Counted from the stretch's first letter, positions 15,263 to 22,982 are shown. The stretch: 64,000 nucleotides of DNA from Butyrivibrio sp. AC2005 (GCF_000424145.1 NZ_AUJI01000011.1:124001-188000); one strand, 5' to 3'. Notes: generated by a model not told the origin, from the sequence alone. Program-made: numbers and translations.

Positions 15263-16333
15263 ATGTCAAACGAAAAAATCCTGGTCATAAACCCGGGTTC
15301 TACATCAACAAAAATCGCCGTATATCAGGCTGAAAAACAGAAGTGGGTCGAAAGCATAAGCCATACACTTGATGGCCTTAAAGCCTACGCAACCATCTAC
15401 GATCAGCTTGAAATGAGAACAAGTATTGTACAAGCCTGTCTTATCAGCCATGGTGATGACCTTAAAAGCTTTGGCGCTATCGTTGGAAGAGGCGGAGCAC
15501 TTCCACCTGTAAAAACCGGTGCCTATGAAGTAAACGAGGCAATGATCGATACACTTAAGTTTCATCCCGTAGACCAACATGCCAGCAACCTCGGAGCAGG
15601 AATTGCATACAGACTTGCACAGCAGATTGGCGTTAAGGCCTACATCTACGATGCGATTACTGTTGATGAGATGACAGAGGTAAACAAAATCACAGGACTT
15701 AAGGGTGTGAGAGTTCCTGCAAAGGGACACAATCTCAACACCAGGGCAGCAGCACTTAAGCTCTGTGCAGATAAGGGAATTGACTACAACAAAGTAAACA
15801 TAATTGTTGCACATCTTGGTGGAGGAATTACTGTAAATCTTCATTCTAACGGTCAGATAATCGACTTTTTCAATGATGAGATCGGAACCTTTGCACCTGA
15901 GCGAGCAGGCGGCCTTCCGACTTATGCACTTGTGGATATGTGTTATAGCGGAAAGTATACCAAGGAAGAGATGATGAAGAACCTTCAGCGAAAGGGAGGC
16001 ATGATTTCCTATTTTGGAACAGCCGACATGCGCGAGGTTGAAAAAATGATAAATGAAGGTAACAGTGAGGCGGCACTTGTCTTCGAGGCTATGGCTCTTA
16101 ACACCGCTAAGACAATTGCCAGAATAGCACCTTCTGTAGATGGAAAAGTAGATTACATCGTACTTACAGGAGGCCTTGCCTATTCAGATACTTTTGTTAA
16201 TTCAATTAAAAAGCATGCAGGTTTCATCGGACCTATCGAGGTAATTCCCGGAGAGAATGAGATGAAGGCTCTCGCTGAAGGCGTGCTCAGAGTAATTCGC
16301 GGCGAAGAAACTGCGAGGATTTATGAACGATGA
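15263..16333 (+). CDS. buk: Butyrate kinase
   Basis: 356 residues of the acetokinase family. The N-terminus has ILVINPGSTSTKIAVYQ (phosphate-binding strand-turn), then AHLGGGITVNLHSNGQIIDFFND and VLTGGLAYSDTFV near the C-terminus, all characteristic of Buk. It transfers the phosphate of butyryl or isobutyryl phosphate to ADP, giving ATP. The ATG follows GGAGAACGAA. The last 4 bp overlap the start of the MFS gene (ATGA), so the transporter is translationally coupled to the kinase. Confidence 0.94.
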   Translation: MSNEKILVINPGSTSTKIAVYQAEKQKWVESISHTLDGLKAYATIYDQLEMRTSIVQACLISHGDDLKSFGAIVGRGGALPPVKTGAYEVNEAMIDTLKFHPVDQHASNLGAGIAYRLAQQIGVKAYIYDAITVDEMTEVNKITGLKGVRVPAKGHNLNTRAAALKLCADKGIDYNKVNIIVAHLGGGITVNLHSNGQIIDFFNDEIGTFAPERAGGLPTYALVDMCYSGKYTKEEMMKNLQRKGGMISYFGTADMREVEKMINEGNSEAALVFEAMALNTAKTIARIAPSVDGKVDYIVLTGGLAYSDTFVNSIKKHAGFIGPIEVIPGENEMKALAEGVLRVIRGEETARIYER

Positions 16334-17628
16334 AACAGAATAATAGATGGAAATATGCTGTAGCAGGAGTAATAATACTCCTCTTTGCAGGTCTCATTTA
16401 TGCATGGAGCGTACTCTCCAGCCCTATCGCAGCTGAGTTTTCAGATTGGAGTAAGGGATCCTTATCTCTGACCTTTACCATGGCCATGAGCTTTTTCTGT
16501 ATAGGAGGACTTATTGCAGGGCTTCTTGCAGGAAAAGTGAAAGAGCGCTACATATTCATCGCATCGGCAGTACTCTTTCTTGCTGGTTTTATTTTGGTCA
16601 GTCTGATGCAAAGTATAGGAAGTCTTTACCTTGGCTTTGGAGTTCTTGCAGGCCTTGGAGCAGGCTTTTCCTACAACACTGTAATGGGAAGTGTGACCAA
16701 GTGGTTCCCTGATAAGAAGGGACTTATTTCAGGAATCCTGCTTATGGGCTTTGGAATCGGAGCTTTCATAATCGGTAAGGTTTATACCGCATTTCTTACT
16801 ACAATCGGATGGCGTATGGAATTTAAGATAATGGGAATCATTGTCTGCGCAGTGATTGCCATTGGAGCTTTTATAATCAGAAAGCCTGCGACGGATGAGG
16901 TAGAAGAATTTACCCAAAACGCTATGGCTGATAAAGCAGATTCTTCAACAGGAAAAACTATAGCTGAGAAGAAGTCATCTATAGGAGGCAGGGCATCTGC
17001 AAATGAAATACTGAACAGACTTGTTTCAAATGATTTTACTACGATTCAGATGATATCAAAGCTTTCATTCTGGCTTTACTTTATCTGGGCAGTACTTATG
17101 AGCGCCGCTGCACTTGCGCTTATTGCCCAGGCAAGCGGAATTGTGGTAGAGAGTGCACCTGAACTCACCGCAGGAACCATAGCTACAATCGTTGGACTTA
17201 TTTCCGTTTTCAACGGAATCGGAAGAGTAATTTTCGGTGGCCTTTATGATAAGCTCGGTCAGAAAAAAACAATGCTTCTGAACAATGCTTTGTACCTGAT
17301 TTCTGTGCTGATCACTATGGCAGGTCTTAATACTAAGAGTCTTCCTATAGTTATTGCAGGATATATCTTTTTCGGACTTTCCTATGGTGGAGTTACACCC
17401 ACAAACTCTGCGTTTATCATGGATTTCTTCGGAGTAAAAAACTATCCGGTGAATTTTTCCATAATAAATTTAAATCTGCTCCTGGCTTCTTTTGGAGGCA
17501 CACTTGCAGGTGCTATCTATGACAAACAGGGAAGCTATATGAGCATATTTGTGATAATGCTTGTGGCTATAGCAGTTTCAACATTATGCACACTACTTAT
17601 AAAAAAGCCTTCCGTTCAGCGAAGCTAA
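16330..17628 (+). CDS. MFS transporter, OFA (oxalate/formate antiporter-like) family
   Basis: A 432-residue, 12-TM carrier. Matches to OFA carriers include the first helix (VIILLFAGLIYAWSVLSSPI), GLGAGFSYNTVMGSVTKWFPDKKGLISGILLMGFGIG around TM4, and FFGLSYGGVTPTNSAFIMDFFG near TM10. This family moves carboxylates and related organic anions, so it could import the pathway substrate or export an acid product. The C-terminal codons (KKPSVQRS and stop) coincide with the first unit of a 32-bp tandem array, so the native tail may have been replaced. It overlaps the buk stop by 4 bp. Confidence 0.88.
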   Translation: MKQNNRWKYAVAGVIILLFAGLIYAWSVLSSPIAAEFSDWSKGSLSLTFTMAMSFFCIGGLIAGLLAGKVKERYIFIASAVLFLAGFILVSLMQSIGSLYLGFGVLAGLGAGFSYNTVMGSVTKWFPDKKGLISGILLMGFGIGAFIIGKVYTAFLTTIGWRMEFKIMGIIVCAVIAIGAFIIRKPATDEVEEFTQNAMADKADSSTGKTIAEKKSSIGGRASANEILNRLVSNDFTTIQMISKLSFWLYFIWAVLMSAAALALIAQASGIVVESAPELTAGTIATIVGLISVFNGIGRVIFGGLYDKLGQKKTMLLNNALYLISVLITMAGLNTKSLPIVIAGYIFFGLSYGGVTPTNSAFIMDFFGVKNYPVNFSIINLNLLLASFGGTLAGAIYDKQGSYMSIFVIMLVAIAVSTLCTLLIKKPSVQRS

Positions 17629-17798
17629 ACAGGATAAAGCCATCCGCTTAGCGAAGCTAAACAGGATAAAGCCATCCGCTTAGCGAAGCAAAACAGGATA
17701 AAGCCATCCGCTTAGCGAAGCTAAACAGGATAAAGCCATCCGCTTAGCGAAACAAAAGAAAATAAAGCCATCCGCTTAGCGAAGCAAAAGAAAATAAA
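17618..17798. repeat. Tandem array C: 32-bp unit, about 5.7 copies
   Basis: Units start at 17618, 17650, 17682, 17714, 17746 and 17778 with consensus AGCGAAGCTAAACAGGATAA then AGCCATCCGCTT. The fifth and sixth units read AAAGAAAATAA in place of AACAGGATAA. The first unit contains the stop codon of the MFS gene (CGA AGC TAA). The last unit runs into the cap at 17799, where AAAGCCATCC changes to AAAGCCTTCC. There are no spacers, so it is not a CRISPR. Confidence 0.95.
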
Positions 17799-17849
17799 GC
17801 CTTCCCCCTTTATAAGGGGGAAGGTGTCAGCGAAGCTGACGGATGAGGG
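17799..17849 (+). repeat. Dispersed double-hairpin cap, copy C (short form)
   Basis: Hairpin 1 is CCTTCCCCCTT-TAT-AAGGGGGAAGG and hairpin 2 is GTCAGC-GAA-GCTGAC, followed by GGATGAGGG. The terminal GAGGG lies 11-15 bp before the ATG at 17861 and no better Shine-Dalgarno is present, so the repeat may supply the ribosome site of the next gene. Confidence 0.9.
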
Positions 17850-17860
17850 TTAATAACATC

Positions 17861-18286
17861 ATGACAAAAGAACAATTCTTCAAATGGAACATCATAACTA
17901 ACATATGTATGGCGCTCTCCATTAACACAGCAGCAACAATCCTGGCCGGCGGAGATGCACTTCAGAGCTGGGTAAGAGGGTGTTGCTGCGCATTCACTAT
18001 CAATACAGTGGCTGCAATTATTATTCCCGTAGGGACTATCGGAAAATGGTTTGCAGAAAAAATATGCAAACAAAAGCCCGGAGCATTTATGGAGATGCTG
18101 GCAAGGAATTTCATAATCAATGCAATTTATGTAACTATTGTCAGCTTCTGCATGGCGATCATCGGTGTGGGGTTAGGTGAAAATCTGATTACTGCCTGGT
18201 GGTCCACCTATCCGATTTTACATGTTGTCGGACTCATCACAAGCCTTGTGATTGAGGTGCCTGTTGCGAAGATAGTTTACAGGTAG
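17861..18286 (+). CDS. Small membrane protein (DUF2798-like), first of two
   Basis: The ATG at 17861 is preferred over an in-frame ATG at 17843 that lies inside the repeat cap. The 141-residue product has four hydrophobic helices with the pattern FFKWNIITNICMALSINTAATILAGG and later NFIINAIYVTIVSFCMAIIGVG and a final HVVGLITSLVIEVPVAKI. It resembles DUF2798-type proteins and is similar in pattern to the protein at 19381. The two flank the FMN reductase gene, suggesting a shared membrane function such as transport or tethering. Function unknown. Confidence 0.65.
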   Translation: MTKEQFFKWNIITNICMALSINTAATILAGGDALQSWVRGCCCAFTINTVAAIIIPVGTIGKWFAEKICKQKPGAFMEMLARNFIINAIYVTIVSFCMAIIGVGLGENLITAWWSTYPILHVVGLITSLVIEVPVAKIVYR

Positions 18287-18303
18287 GCGTGTAACAACCA
18301 GAT

Positions 18304-18338
18304 AAAAATGCTGACTAACAAGACAGGCATTTTAATAA
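18304..18338 (+). terminator. Weak hairpin between the membrane protein and FMN reductase genes
   Basis: AAAATGC (18305-18311) pairs with GCATTTT (18327-18333), followed by an A/T-rich stretch. The short 7-bp stem and long loop make it a weak terminator or partial attenuator at best. Confidence 0.35.
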
Positions 18339-18366
18339 AACTTTAATGGAACATAGGAGGTTTCAC

Positions 18367-19308
18367 ATGAAAATTTTAGGACTGTCCTGCGGGACAAGAA
18401 ACGGTAACAATGATACAATGTGCCGCGTTGCTCTCGAGGAAGCTCAGAAACTTGGGGCAGAGATTGAATTCATCCACGTATTTGACTGGGACATCAAATA
18501 CTGCTCTGGATGCGTTGCATGCTCAAGAGGCCTTGTAATGGGCAAGGGTATGATCTGCACTCAGAAGGATGACTATGCAGCACTTTTTGATAAGATGGCT
18601 GAGGCTGATGGTGTACTCATCGTTGATCCTATCTATGAGTCTGGCGGATCAGGACTCTTCCATGTACTTTGTGACAGAATGGGTCCCGGACACGACATGG
18701 GTATGCTCATGATGGCTGATGGACAGCTCAAGGAGCAGGGTAAGGAAGGCCTTGATCCCAAGTATCTTAAGAAGAAGGCTATCTCATTTGTTGGAATCGG
18801 TGGTTCTGACTGGGCTTGCCGTGTAGAGACAGACCACGCAATGCTTGCAATGAGTCCTGCCTGGAAGGTTATCGACAATGATTATTTCTCATGGTCCAAG
18901 GACGTTATCATGCAGGATGACAAGGTTGAGCGCATGAAGGAAATCGCCCGTAACCTTGTTGAAGCAGCTGCTGATATTGAGAATGCAGAGTGGAAGGGTA
19001 AGGAAGGTGCATGCCCTCACTGCCATGGTAATAACTTCTACATTTTCCCCGGAACAACAAAGTGCGTATGTGAGCTTTGCGGACTTGAGGGTACACTCGA
19101 AGTAGTTGACGGTGCTTTCAAATTCAAATTTGCTCCTGAGGATGAGCACAAGGCTCATGATACACTTTCAGGAAAGAAGCTTCACGGCGACGATATTTTC
19201 CAAAATGAGGGAAGACTTATGAACCTCTTCAAGGATCCTGAGTTCAAGGCAAGAAAAGAGCACTACACATCAGTAATCGCTCCTACACCTTCACCCTCTG
19301 TAGGTTGA
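18367..19308 (+). CDS. Flavodoxin-fold NAD(P)H-dependent FMN reductase with Cys-rich motifs; candidate flavone-type ene-reductase
   Basis: The start is the ATG at 18367, 6 bp after AGGAGG. In the 313-residue product, residues 1-16 (MKILGLSCGTRNGNND) form the FMN phosphate loop. C46-x2-C49-x2-C52-x11-C64 resembles the cluster motif of iron-sulfur flavoproteins. VLIVDPIYESGGSGLFHVLCDRM is the isoalloxazine-side segment. A C-terminal zinc-ribbon-like region has CPHC (216-219) and CELC (235-238). As recalled, the gut flavone reductase that reduces the C2-C3 bond of flavones is also a flavodoxin-fold FMN protein, and a chalcone-isomerase-like gene lies in the same cluster. That makes this a candidate for the same step, but the family also contains many generic reductases. 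The last residues (APTPSPSVG) are low complexity. Confidence 0.7.
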   Translation: MKILGLSCGTRNGNNDTMCRVALEEAQKLGAEIEFIHVFDWDIKYCSGCVACSRGLVMGKGMICTQKDDYAALFDKMAEADGVLIVDPIYESGGSGLFHVLCDRMGPGHDMGMLMMADGQLKEQGKEGLDPKYLKKKAISFVGIGGSDWACRVETDHAMLAMSPAWKVIDNDYFSWSKDVIMQDDKVERMKEIARNLVEAAADIENAEWKGKEGACPHCHGNNFYIFPGTTKCVCELCGLEGTLEVVDGAFKFKFAPEDEHKAHDTLSGKKLHGDDIFQNEGRLMNLFKDPEFKARKEHYTSVIAPTPSPSVG

Positions 19309-19380
19309 TGAATAACTATAGGCTGAAACAAATAATAACTGTACTGTTTATAAGACAGTATAATGTTGGGAGGAAAATAG

Positions 19381-19854
19381 ATGGGTAAGCCAAGTTTAAA
19401 ATTCTTTATTGTATTTAATTTAGTCATGAATATTCCTATGGCTCTTGGAATGTCAATTGGTGGAATGATTTTTTCAGGAAATGCAGATAAGCTGATGTCA
19501 CCGGCATTACTGCTTAACACTTGCATAGGCTTTGCAGTAGCTGTTGTCATCAACATGTTTGTACCGATTCCGCTTATTGCTATGGGGTTCCCTAAGCTCT
19601 TTAAGGTTGATCCCGAAAGCGTTCCCGGGAGATTCCTTGGAAATGTACCGGTTGTATTTATATTTGTAATTATAATCGGACTTATCATGAACTTTGTGAA
19701 TGTGCAGATCTTCGCAGGAGCAGCATTCCCTGCATTCCTGTTTGCTTTCATTGGAACATTTATTCCTATGTACATTCTGTGCTATGTTATCGCTATGATC
19801 TTCATTCCGATAGCCCAGGGCACAGCTGCAAAGGTTGACAGCCAGGTGGCATAA
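19381..19854 (+). CDS. Small membrane protein (DUF2798-like), second of two
   Basis: 157 residues, four predicted helices, beginning FFIVFNLVMNIPMALGMSIGGMIFSG. This parallels the protein at 17861, with the same placement of Asn, Met and Ala in helix 1. The ATG follows GGGAGG. It is the last gene of the cluster and is followed by a terminator. No catalytic motif is visible. The pair-plus-reductase arrangement suggests the membrane proteins work with the flavoprotein or move its substrate. Function unknown. Confidence 0.7.
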   Translation: MGKPSLKFFIVFNLVMNIPMALGMSIGGMIFSGNADKLMSPALLLNTCIGFAVAVVINMFVPIPLIAMGFPKLFKVDPESVPGRFLGNVPVVFIFVIIIGLIMNFVNVQIFAGAAFPAFLFAFIGTFIPMYILCYVIAMIFIPIAQGTAAKVDSQVA

Positions 19855-19911
19855 TGGTATGCGCTACCTGTAACAATAATATATTGCTACGAAATACTTT
19901 TCCTATTTGAA

Positions 19912-19957
19912 AAAATGAAACTCAGTCATGGATTATTTCATGGCTGAGCTTTTTTAT
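19912..19957 (+). terminator. Intrinsic terminator closing the 9.8-19.9 kb cluster
   Basis: CTCAGTCATG (19921-19930) pairs with CATGGCTGAG (19939-19948), followed by TTTTTT. It lies about 65 bp after the last membrane-protein gene. Confidence 0.85.
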
Positions 19958-19991
19958 ATTAAGACTAAATGATTTTTGGGTAAAGTTATAA

Positions 19992-20770
19992 CAACAACTA
20001 CCCTGTAAGCAGAAGGAATTGTTGCAATCATGGTATAGTCGTGCAACAAAATACCCTGGGAAGACTATATTTGTTGTAAATCAGGGTAGGCCTGTACAAC
20101 AAGAACCCTGAAAAGAACAAGATTTGTTGCAATCAGGGTATTACCATGCAACAAAATACCCTGGGAAGACTATATTTGTTGTAAATCAGGGTAGGCCTGT
20201 ACAACAAGAACCCTGAAAAGAACAAGATTTGTTGCAATCAGGGTATTACCATGCAACAAAATACCCTGGGAAGACTATATTTGTTGTAAATCAGGGTAGG
20301 CTTATAAAACAAGTACCCTGAAAAGGAAAAGAATTGTTGTAATCAGGGTATAGCCATGCAACAAAGAACCCTGAGAAGTTAAGAATTGTTGTAAATCAGG
20401 GTAGGCTTATAAAACAAGTACCCTGAAAAGGAAAAGAATTGTTGTAATCAGGGTATAGCCATGCAACAAAGTACCCTGGAGAGACTATATTTGCTGTAAA
20501 TCAGGGTAGGCCTGTACAACAAGTACCCTGAAAAGGAAAAGAATTGTTGTAATCAGGGTATAACCATGCAACAAAGTACCCTGGAGAGACTATATTTGCT
20601 GTAAATCAGGGTAGGCCTGTACAACAAGTACCCTGAAAAGAATAAGATTTGTTGTAAATCAGGGTATACTAATGCAACAAAATACCCTGAGAAGATGATA
20701 TTTGTTGTAAATCAGGGTAGGCCTGTACATCAAGTATCATGAAAAGATTAATATTTGTTGCAAGACATTT
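19992..20770. repeat. Array of 15 hairpin-forming monomers of 52-53 bp, arranged as alternating A/B dimers
   Basis: Each monomer begins CAACAA..TACCCTG and ends TTGTTGTAATCAGGGTA, so both CAACAA/TTGTTG and ACCCTG/CAGGGT can pair within the unit. Two monomer classes alternate: one ends GGCCTGTA, the other ends ATTACCATG or ATAGCCATG. They form dimers of about 105 bp. The first monomer starts at 19992, the second at 20044 and the last, decayed one at 20728. This array fills most of the 1,022-bp gap between the catabolic cluster and the gene at 20877; no coding sequence was found in it. There are no unique spacers, so it is not a CRISPR. Confidence 0.93.
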
Positions 20771-20876
20771 TTAATTATACTTAAGGTTCTCCATATATCA
20801 TGATTTCATAAGCATCTTCCACAAGAATATGCTCAGCATAAATAATTAGAACAACATCCCGGGAGAATAAGAAATC

Positions 20877-22367
20877 ATGAATCGAAAAAAATGGGTACTC
20901 ATCTATGTAACTGGTCTTGCGGCATTTACGATATATATCACACTTGATACCTTTGTAATTTCAAGTGCGTACACAAAGAATGCAACTGAGATCAATACCG
21001 CGGTATTCGATAATGTAAAAAAGAAGTCCTTACAGAATGACATAAATCAAGACTCATCAAATGATACTTCTTCAAATAAAAAAGCAACAAATGTAGGTGA
21101 TGATAAGACGTCTTCCACAACAGAATCAAATACCGGCACTGACTCAACAAACGAAAGAGAATCAAGCATCGTAACAGAAGATAAGTCAGCAACAAAAGAT
21201 GATTCCACAACAAAAGAGGATTCCACAACAAAAGAGGATTCCACAAGAAAAGCAGACTCCACAACAGAGTCAGATACTAAACAGAAAGAAAATTTCCTAT
21301 TTCACGGATCAGGGGAGCATTCACGGCCGGGGAAAGGGAAACATCGTCCAGGAGAGCATGACAATACACAGAAAACAGAAGCTTCTGAAGCGGCTGACAC
21401 TTCAGAACAAAGTAGCAAGGATGATAACAATACTTCAGAACAAAGTAGCAAGGATGATAACAATACTTCAGAGCAAAGTAGCAAGGATGATAACAATACT
21501 TCAGAGCAAAGCAGCAAGGATGATGACAATACTTCAGAGCAAAGTGGCAAGGAAGATAACAATACTACAGATCAGAGCAATAAAGAAAATGGCAGCACTT
21601 CTGATAAAAGTAATGCTTTAACACAAGGCACCATCACAGAGACTTCCGAGGAACAAACCTACAGTGACGACAACATACAGATATCTCTGAAGACCTACGA
21701 CTATAATGACACAAAAGTTTATGTTGCAGATATTCAGCTGTCCTCTGCGGAATATCTAAAAACAGCCTTTGCGAATGATACCTATGGAAAGAATATAACC
21801 GCAAACACCTCTGAAATTGCAGAAGAGCATGATGCGATTCTGGCGATAAACGGTGATTATTACGGAGTACAGGAATCAGGCTACGTAATCAGGAACGGAG
21901 TTGTGTACAGAGATATAGCGGATGGTGATGAAATCTTGTGCATATATGCAGATGGAACCTTTAAGACAGTCAATTCCACTGAAATTTCTGCAGATGATCT
22001 TGTGGAGCAGGGAGTATGGCAGGCATTCTCCTTCGGGCCATCGCTTATCGAGAATGGAAGTATTGCTGTTTCAACCAGGGATGAAGTAGGAAGAGCAATG
22101 GCAAGTAATCCAAGGACGGCCATAGGGCAGATATCAGACCTTCATTATGTCTTTGTGGTATCAGACGGAAGGACGGATGAAAGTGAGGGATTATCCCTCT
22201 ATGAGCTTGCAAGCTTTATGGATACCCTGGGAGTAGAGACCGCCTACAACCTTGACGGTGGTGGATCATCCTCCATGGTATTTCAGGGAACTGTTATAAA
22301 TAAGCCTACTTCTTCAGGCAATTCAATAAAAGAGAGAGGAGTGAGTGACATTGTATACATTGGATAA
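20877..22367 (+). CDS. Membrane-anchored phosphodiester glycosidase-domain (NAGPA) exoprotein with repeat linker
   Basis: A 496-residue protein. An N-terminal hydrophobic segment (WVLIYVTGLAAFTIYITL) serves as signal or anchor. Residues about 40-255 form a hydrophilic low-complexity linker with KEDSTT and TSEQSSKDDNN repeats. The C-terminal 230 residues are a phosphodiester glycosidase (NAGPA, pfam09992-type) domain with AINGDYYG, FGPSLIENG, NPRTAIGQ and YNLDGGGSSSMVF. Such domains remove or process phosphodiester-linked sugars at the cell surface, for example on exopolysaccharides. The ATG follows CGGGAG. The next gene overlaps by 23 bp. Confidence 0.85.
   Translation: MNRKKWVLIYVTGLAAFTIYITLDTFVISSAYTKNATEINTAVFDNVKKKSLQNDINQDSSNDTSSNKKATNVGDDKTSSTTESNTGTDSTNERESSIVTEDKSATKDDSTTKEDSTTKEDSTRKADSTTESDTKQKENFLFHGSGEHSRPGKGKHRPGEHDNTQKTEASEAADTSEQSSKDDNNTSEQSSKDDNNTSEQSSKDDNNTSEQSSKDDDNTSEQSGKEDNNTTDQSNKENGSTSDKSNALTQGTITETSEEQTYSDDNIQISLKTYDYNDTKVYVADIQLSSAEYLKTAFANDTYGKNITANTSEIAEEHDAILAINGDYYGVQESGYVIRNGVVYRDIADGDEILCIYADGTFKTVNSTEISADDLVEQGVWQAFSFGPSLIENGSIAVSTRDEVGRAMASNPRTAIGQISDLHYVFVVSDGRTDESEGLSLYELASFMDTLGVETAYNLDGGGSSSMVFQGTVINKPTSSGNSIKERGVSDIVYIG
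21399..21596 (+). repeat. In-frame 33-bp coding repeat, 6 units
   Basis: Units of 33 bp start at 21399, 21432, 21465, 21498, 21531 and 21564 and encode 11-residue TSEQSSKDDNN variants. The first five are nearly identical and the last is divergent. A shorter 18-bp repeat (KEDSTT) precedes it at about 21201-21255. The copy number is a likely source of length variation in the surface linker. Confidence 0.9.
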
Positions 22368-22785
22368 TACGGCTATAGAGCCTGTGAATTCTGAAGTTAT
22401 CAGGATTTCAGATATAAAGATAATAATCATCTATACGTTTGTGACAATTTTTACAGCGCTCTTTGGAGCCATATATGAACTGTTCAGCCACGAAGTATAT
22501 TCTTATTATATGATATACGCCTTTGCAATTCCGCTTATTATGGGACTTACACCTTTTCTGATATGCAGATTTATTATGAAAAAAGAGCTGCCGATTGTTT
22601 CAAGCTATTGCTGGAACTGCAGCATTGCAACCCTGACAATAGGAAGTATGTTTAAGGGAGTCCTCGATATATATGGAACCACTAACAGACTAATATACGT
22701 TTACCCTGCTGCATCGATAATACTGATGATCATAGGATTAGTGGGTCTTATTAAGAATAAAGTACAGGCAGAAAAACAAAAGTAA
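22345..22785 (+). CDS. Hypothetical four-helix membrane protein
   Basis: The start is GTG at 22345, 3 bp after AGAGGAG, inside the last codons of the preceding gene (23-bp overlap in another frame). The 146-residue protein has four hydrophobic helices (IIIIYTFVTIFTALFGAIY; YAFAIPLIMGLTPFLICRF; a central CSIATLTIGSMF; IILMIIGLVGLI). It was not recognised as a named family. The overlap indicates translational coupling to the NAGPA-domain exoprotein, so it may help its export or the same surface process. Confidence 0.6.
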   Translation: MTLYTLDNTAIEPVNSEVIRISDIKIIIIYTFVTIFTALFGAIYELFSHEVYSYYMIYAFAIPLIMGLTPFLICRFIMKKELPIVSSYCWNCSIATLTIGSMFKGVLDIYGTTNRLIYVYPAASIILMIIGLVGLIKNKVQAEKQK

Positions 22786-22845
22786 TGGACAATCCCGGAT
22801 GAAAATTCGGCCTATTGGATCCATAGCTAAACTGAATCTAATACA

Positions 22846-22908
22846 TTAAAAAATGTCGGATTGTCAATAATAAAAACTGTTCAGTAATTATTTCCTAAAT
22901 AATAGAAT
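22846..22908 (+). promoter_or_regulatory. Regulon motif site 1 and promoter of the GH3-pgmB unit
   Basis: TTAAAAAATGTCGGATT has its TGTCGGA core at 22854 and the -10 hexamer TAGAAT at 22903, 49 bp later. A possible second half-site TGTTCAG lies at 22878, 24 bp from the core. The -35 region is poor (TTCAGT), as expected for activator-dependent transcription. Nearly identical to site 2 over 60 bp. Confidence 0.75.
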
Positions 22909-22982
22909 CATAATCATGAAATTGTTTAAGCGAGGCAAAATGCATAAGCATAGCAATAATGCCGAAAGATAGGAGCATGATT

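Noticed and set aside
14932-15290. Open frames on both strands across the 232-bp inverted-repeat element
   Set aside because: They consist of inverted repeats and the 57-bp repeat, have low-complexity Pro/Lys-rich products and no ribosome sites.
19280-19312. CACCTTCACCCTCTGTAGGT at the end of the FMN reductase gene as a decayed cap copy
   Set aside because: The likeness is limited to ACACCTTC and a GATGA nearby. The low-complexity tail APTPSPSVG is odd but the evidence is too thin.
21199-21621. Repeat-rich frames overlapping the NAGPA-domain gene linker, both strands
   Set aside because: They are frame-shifted readings of the 18- and 33-bp coding repeats.
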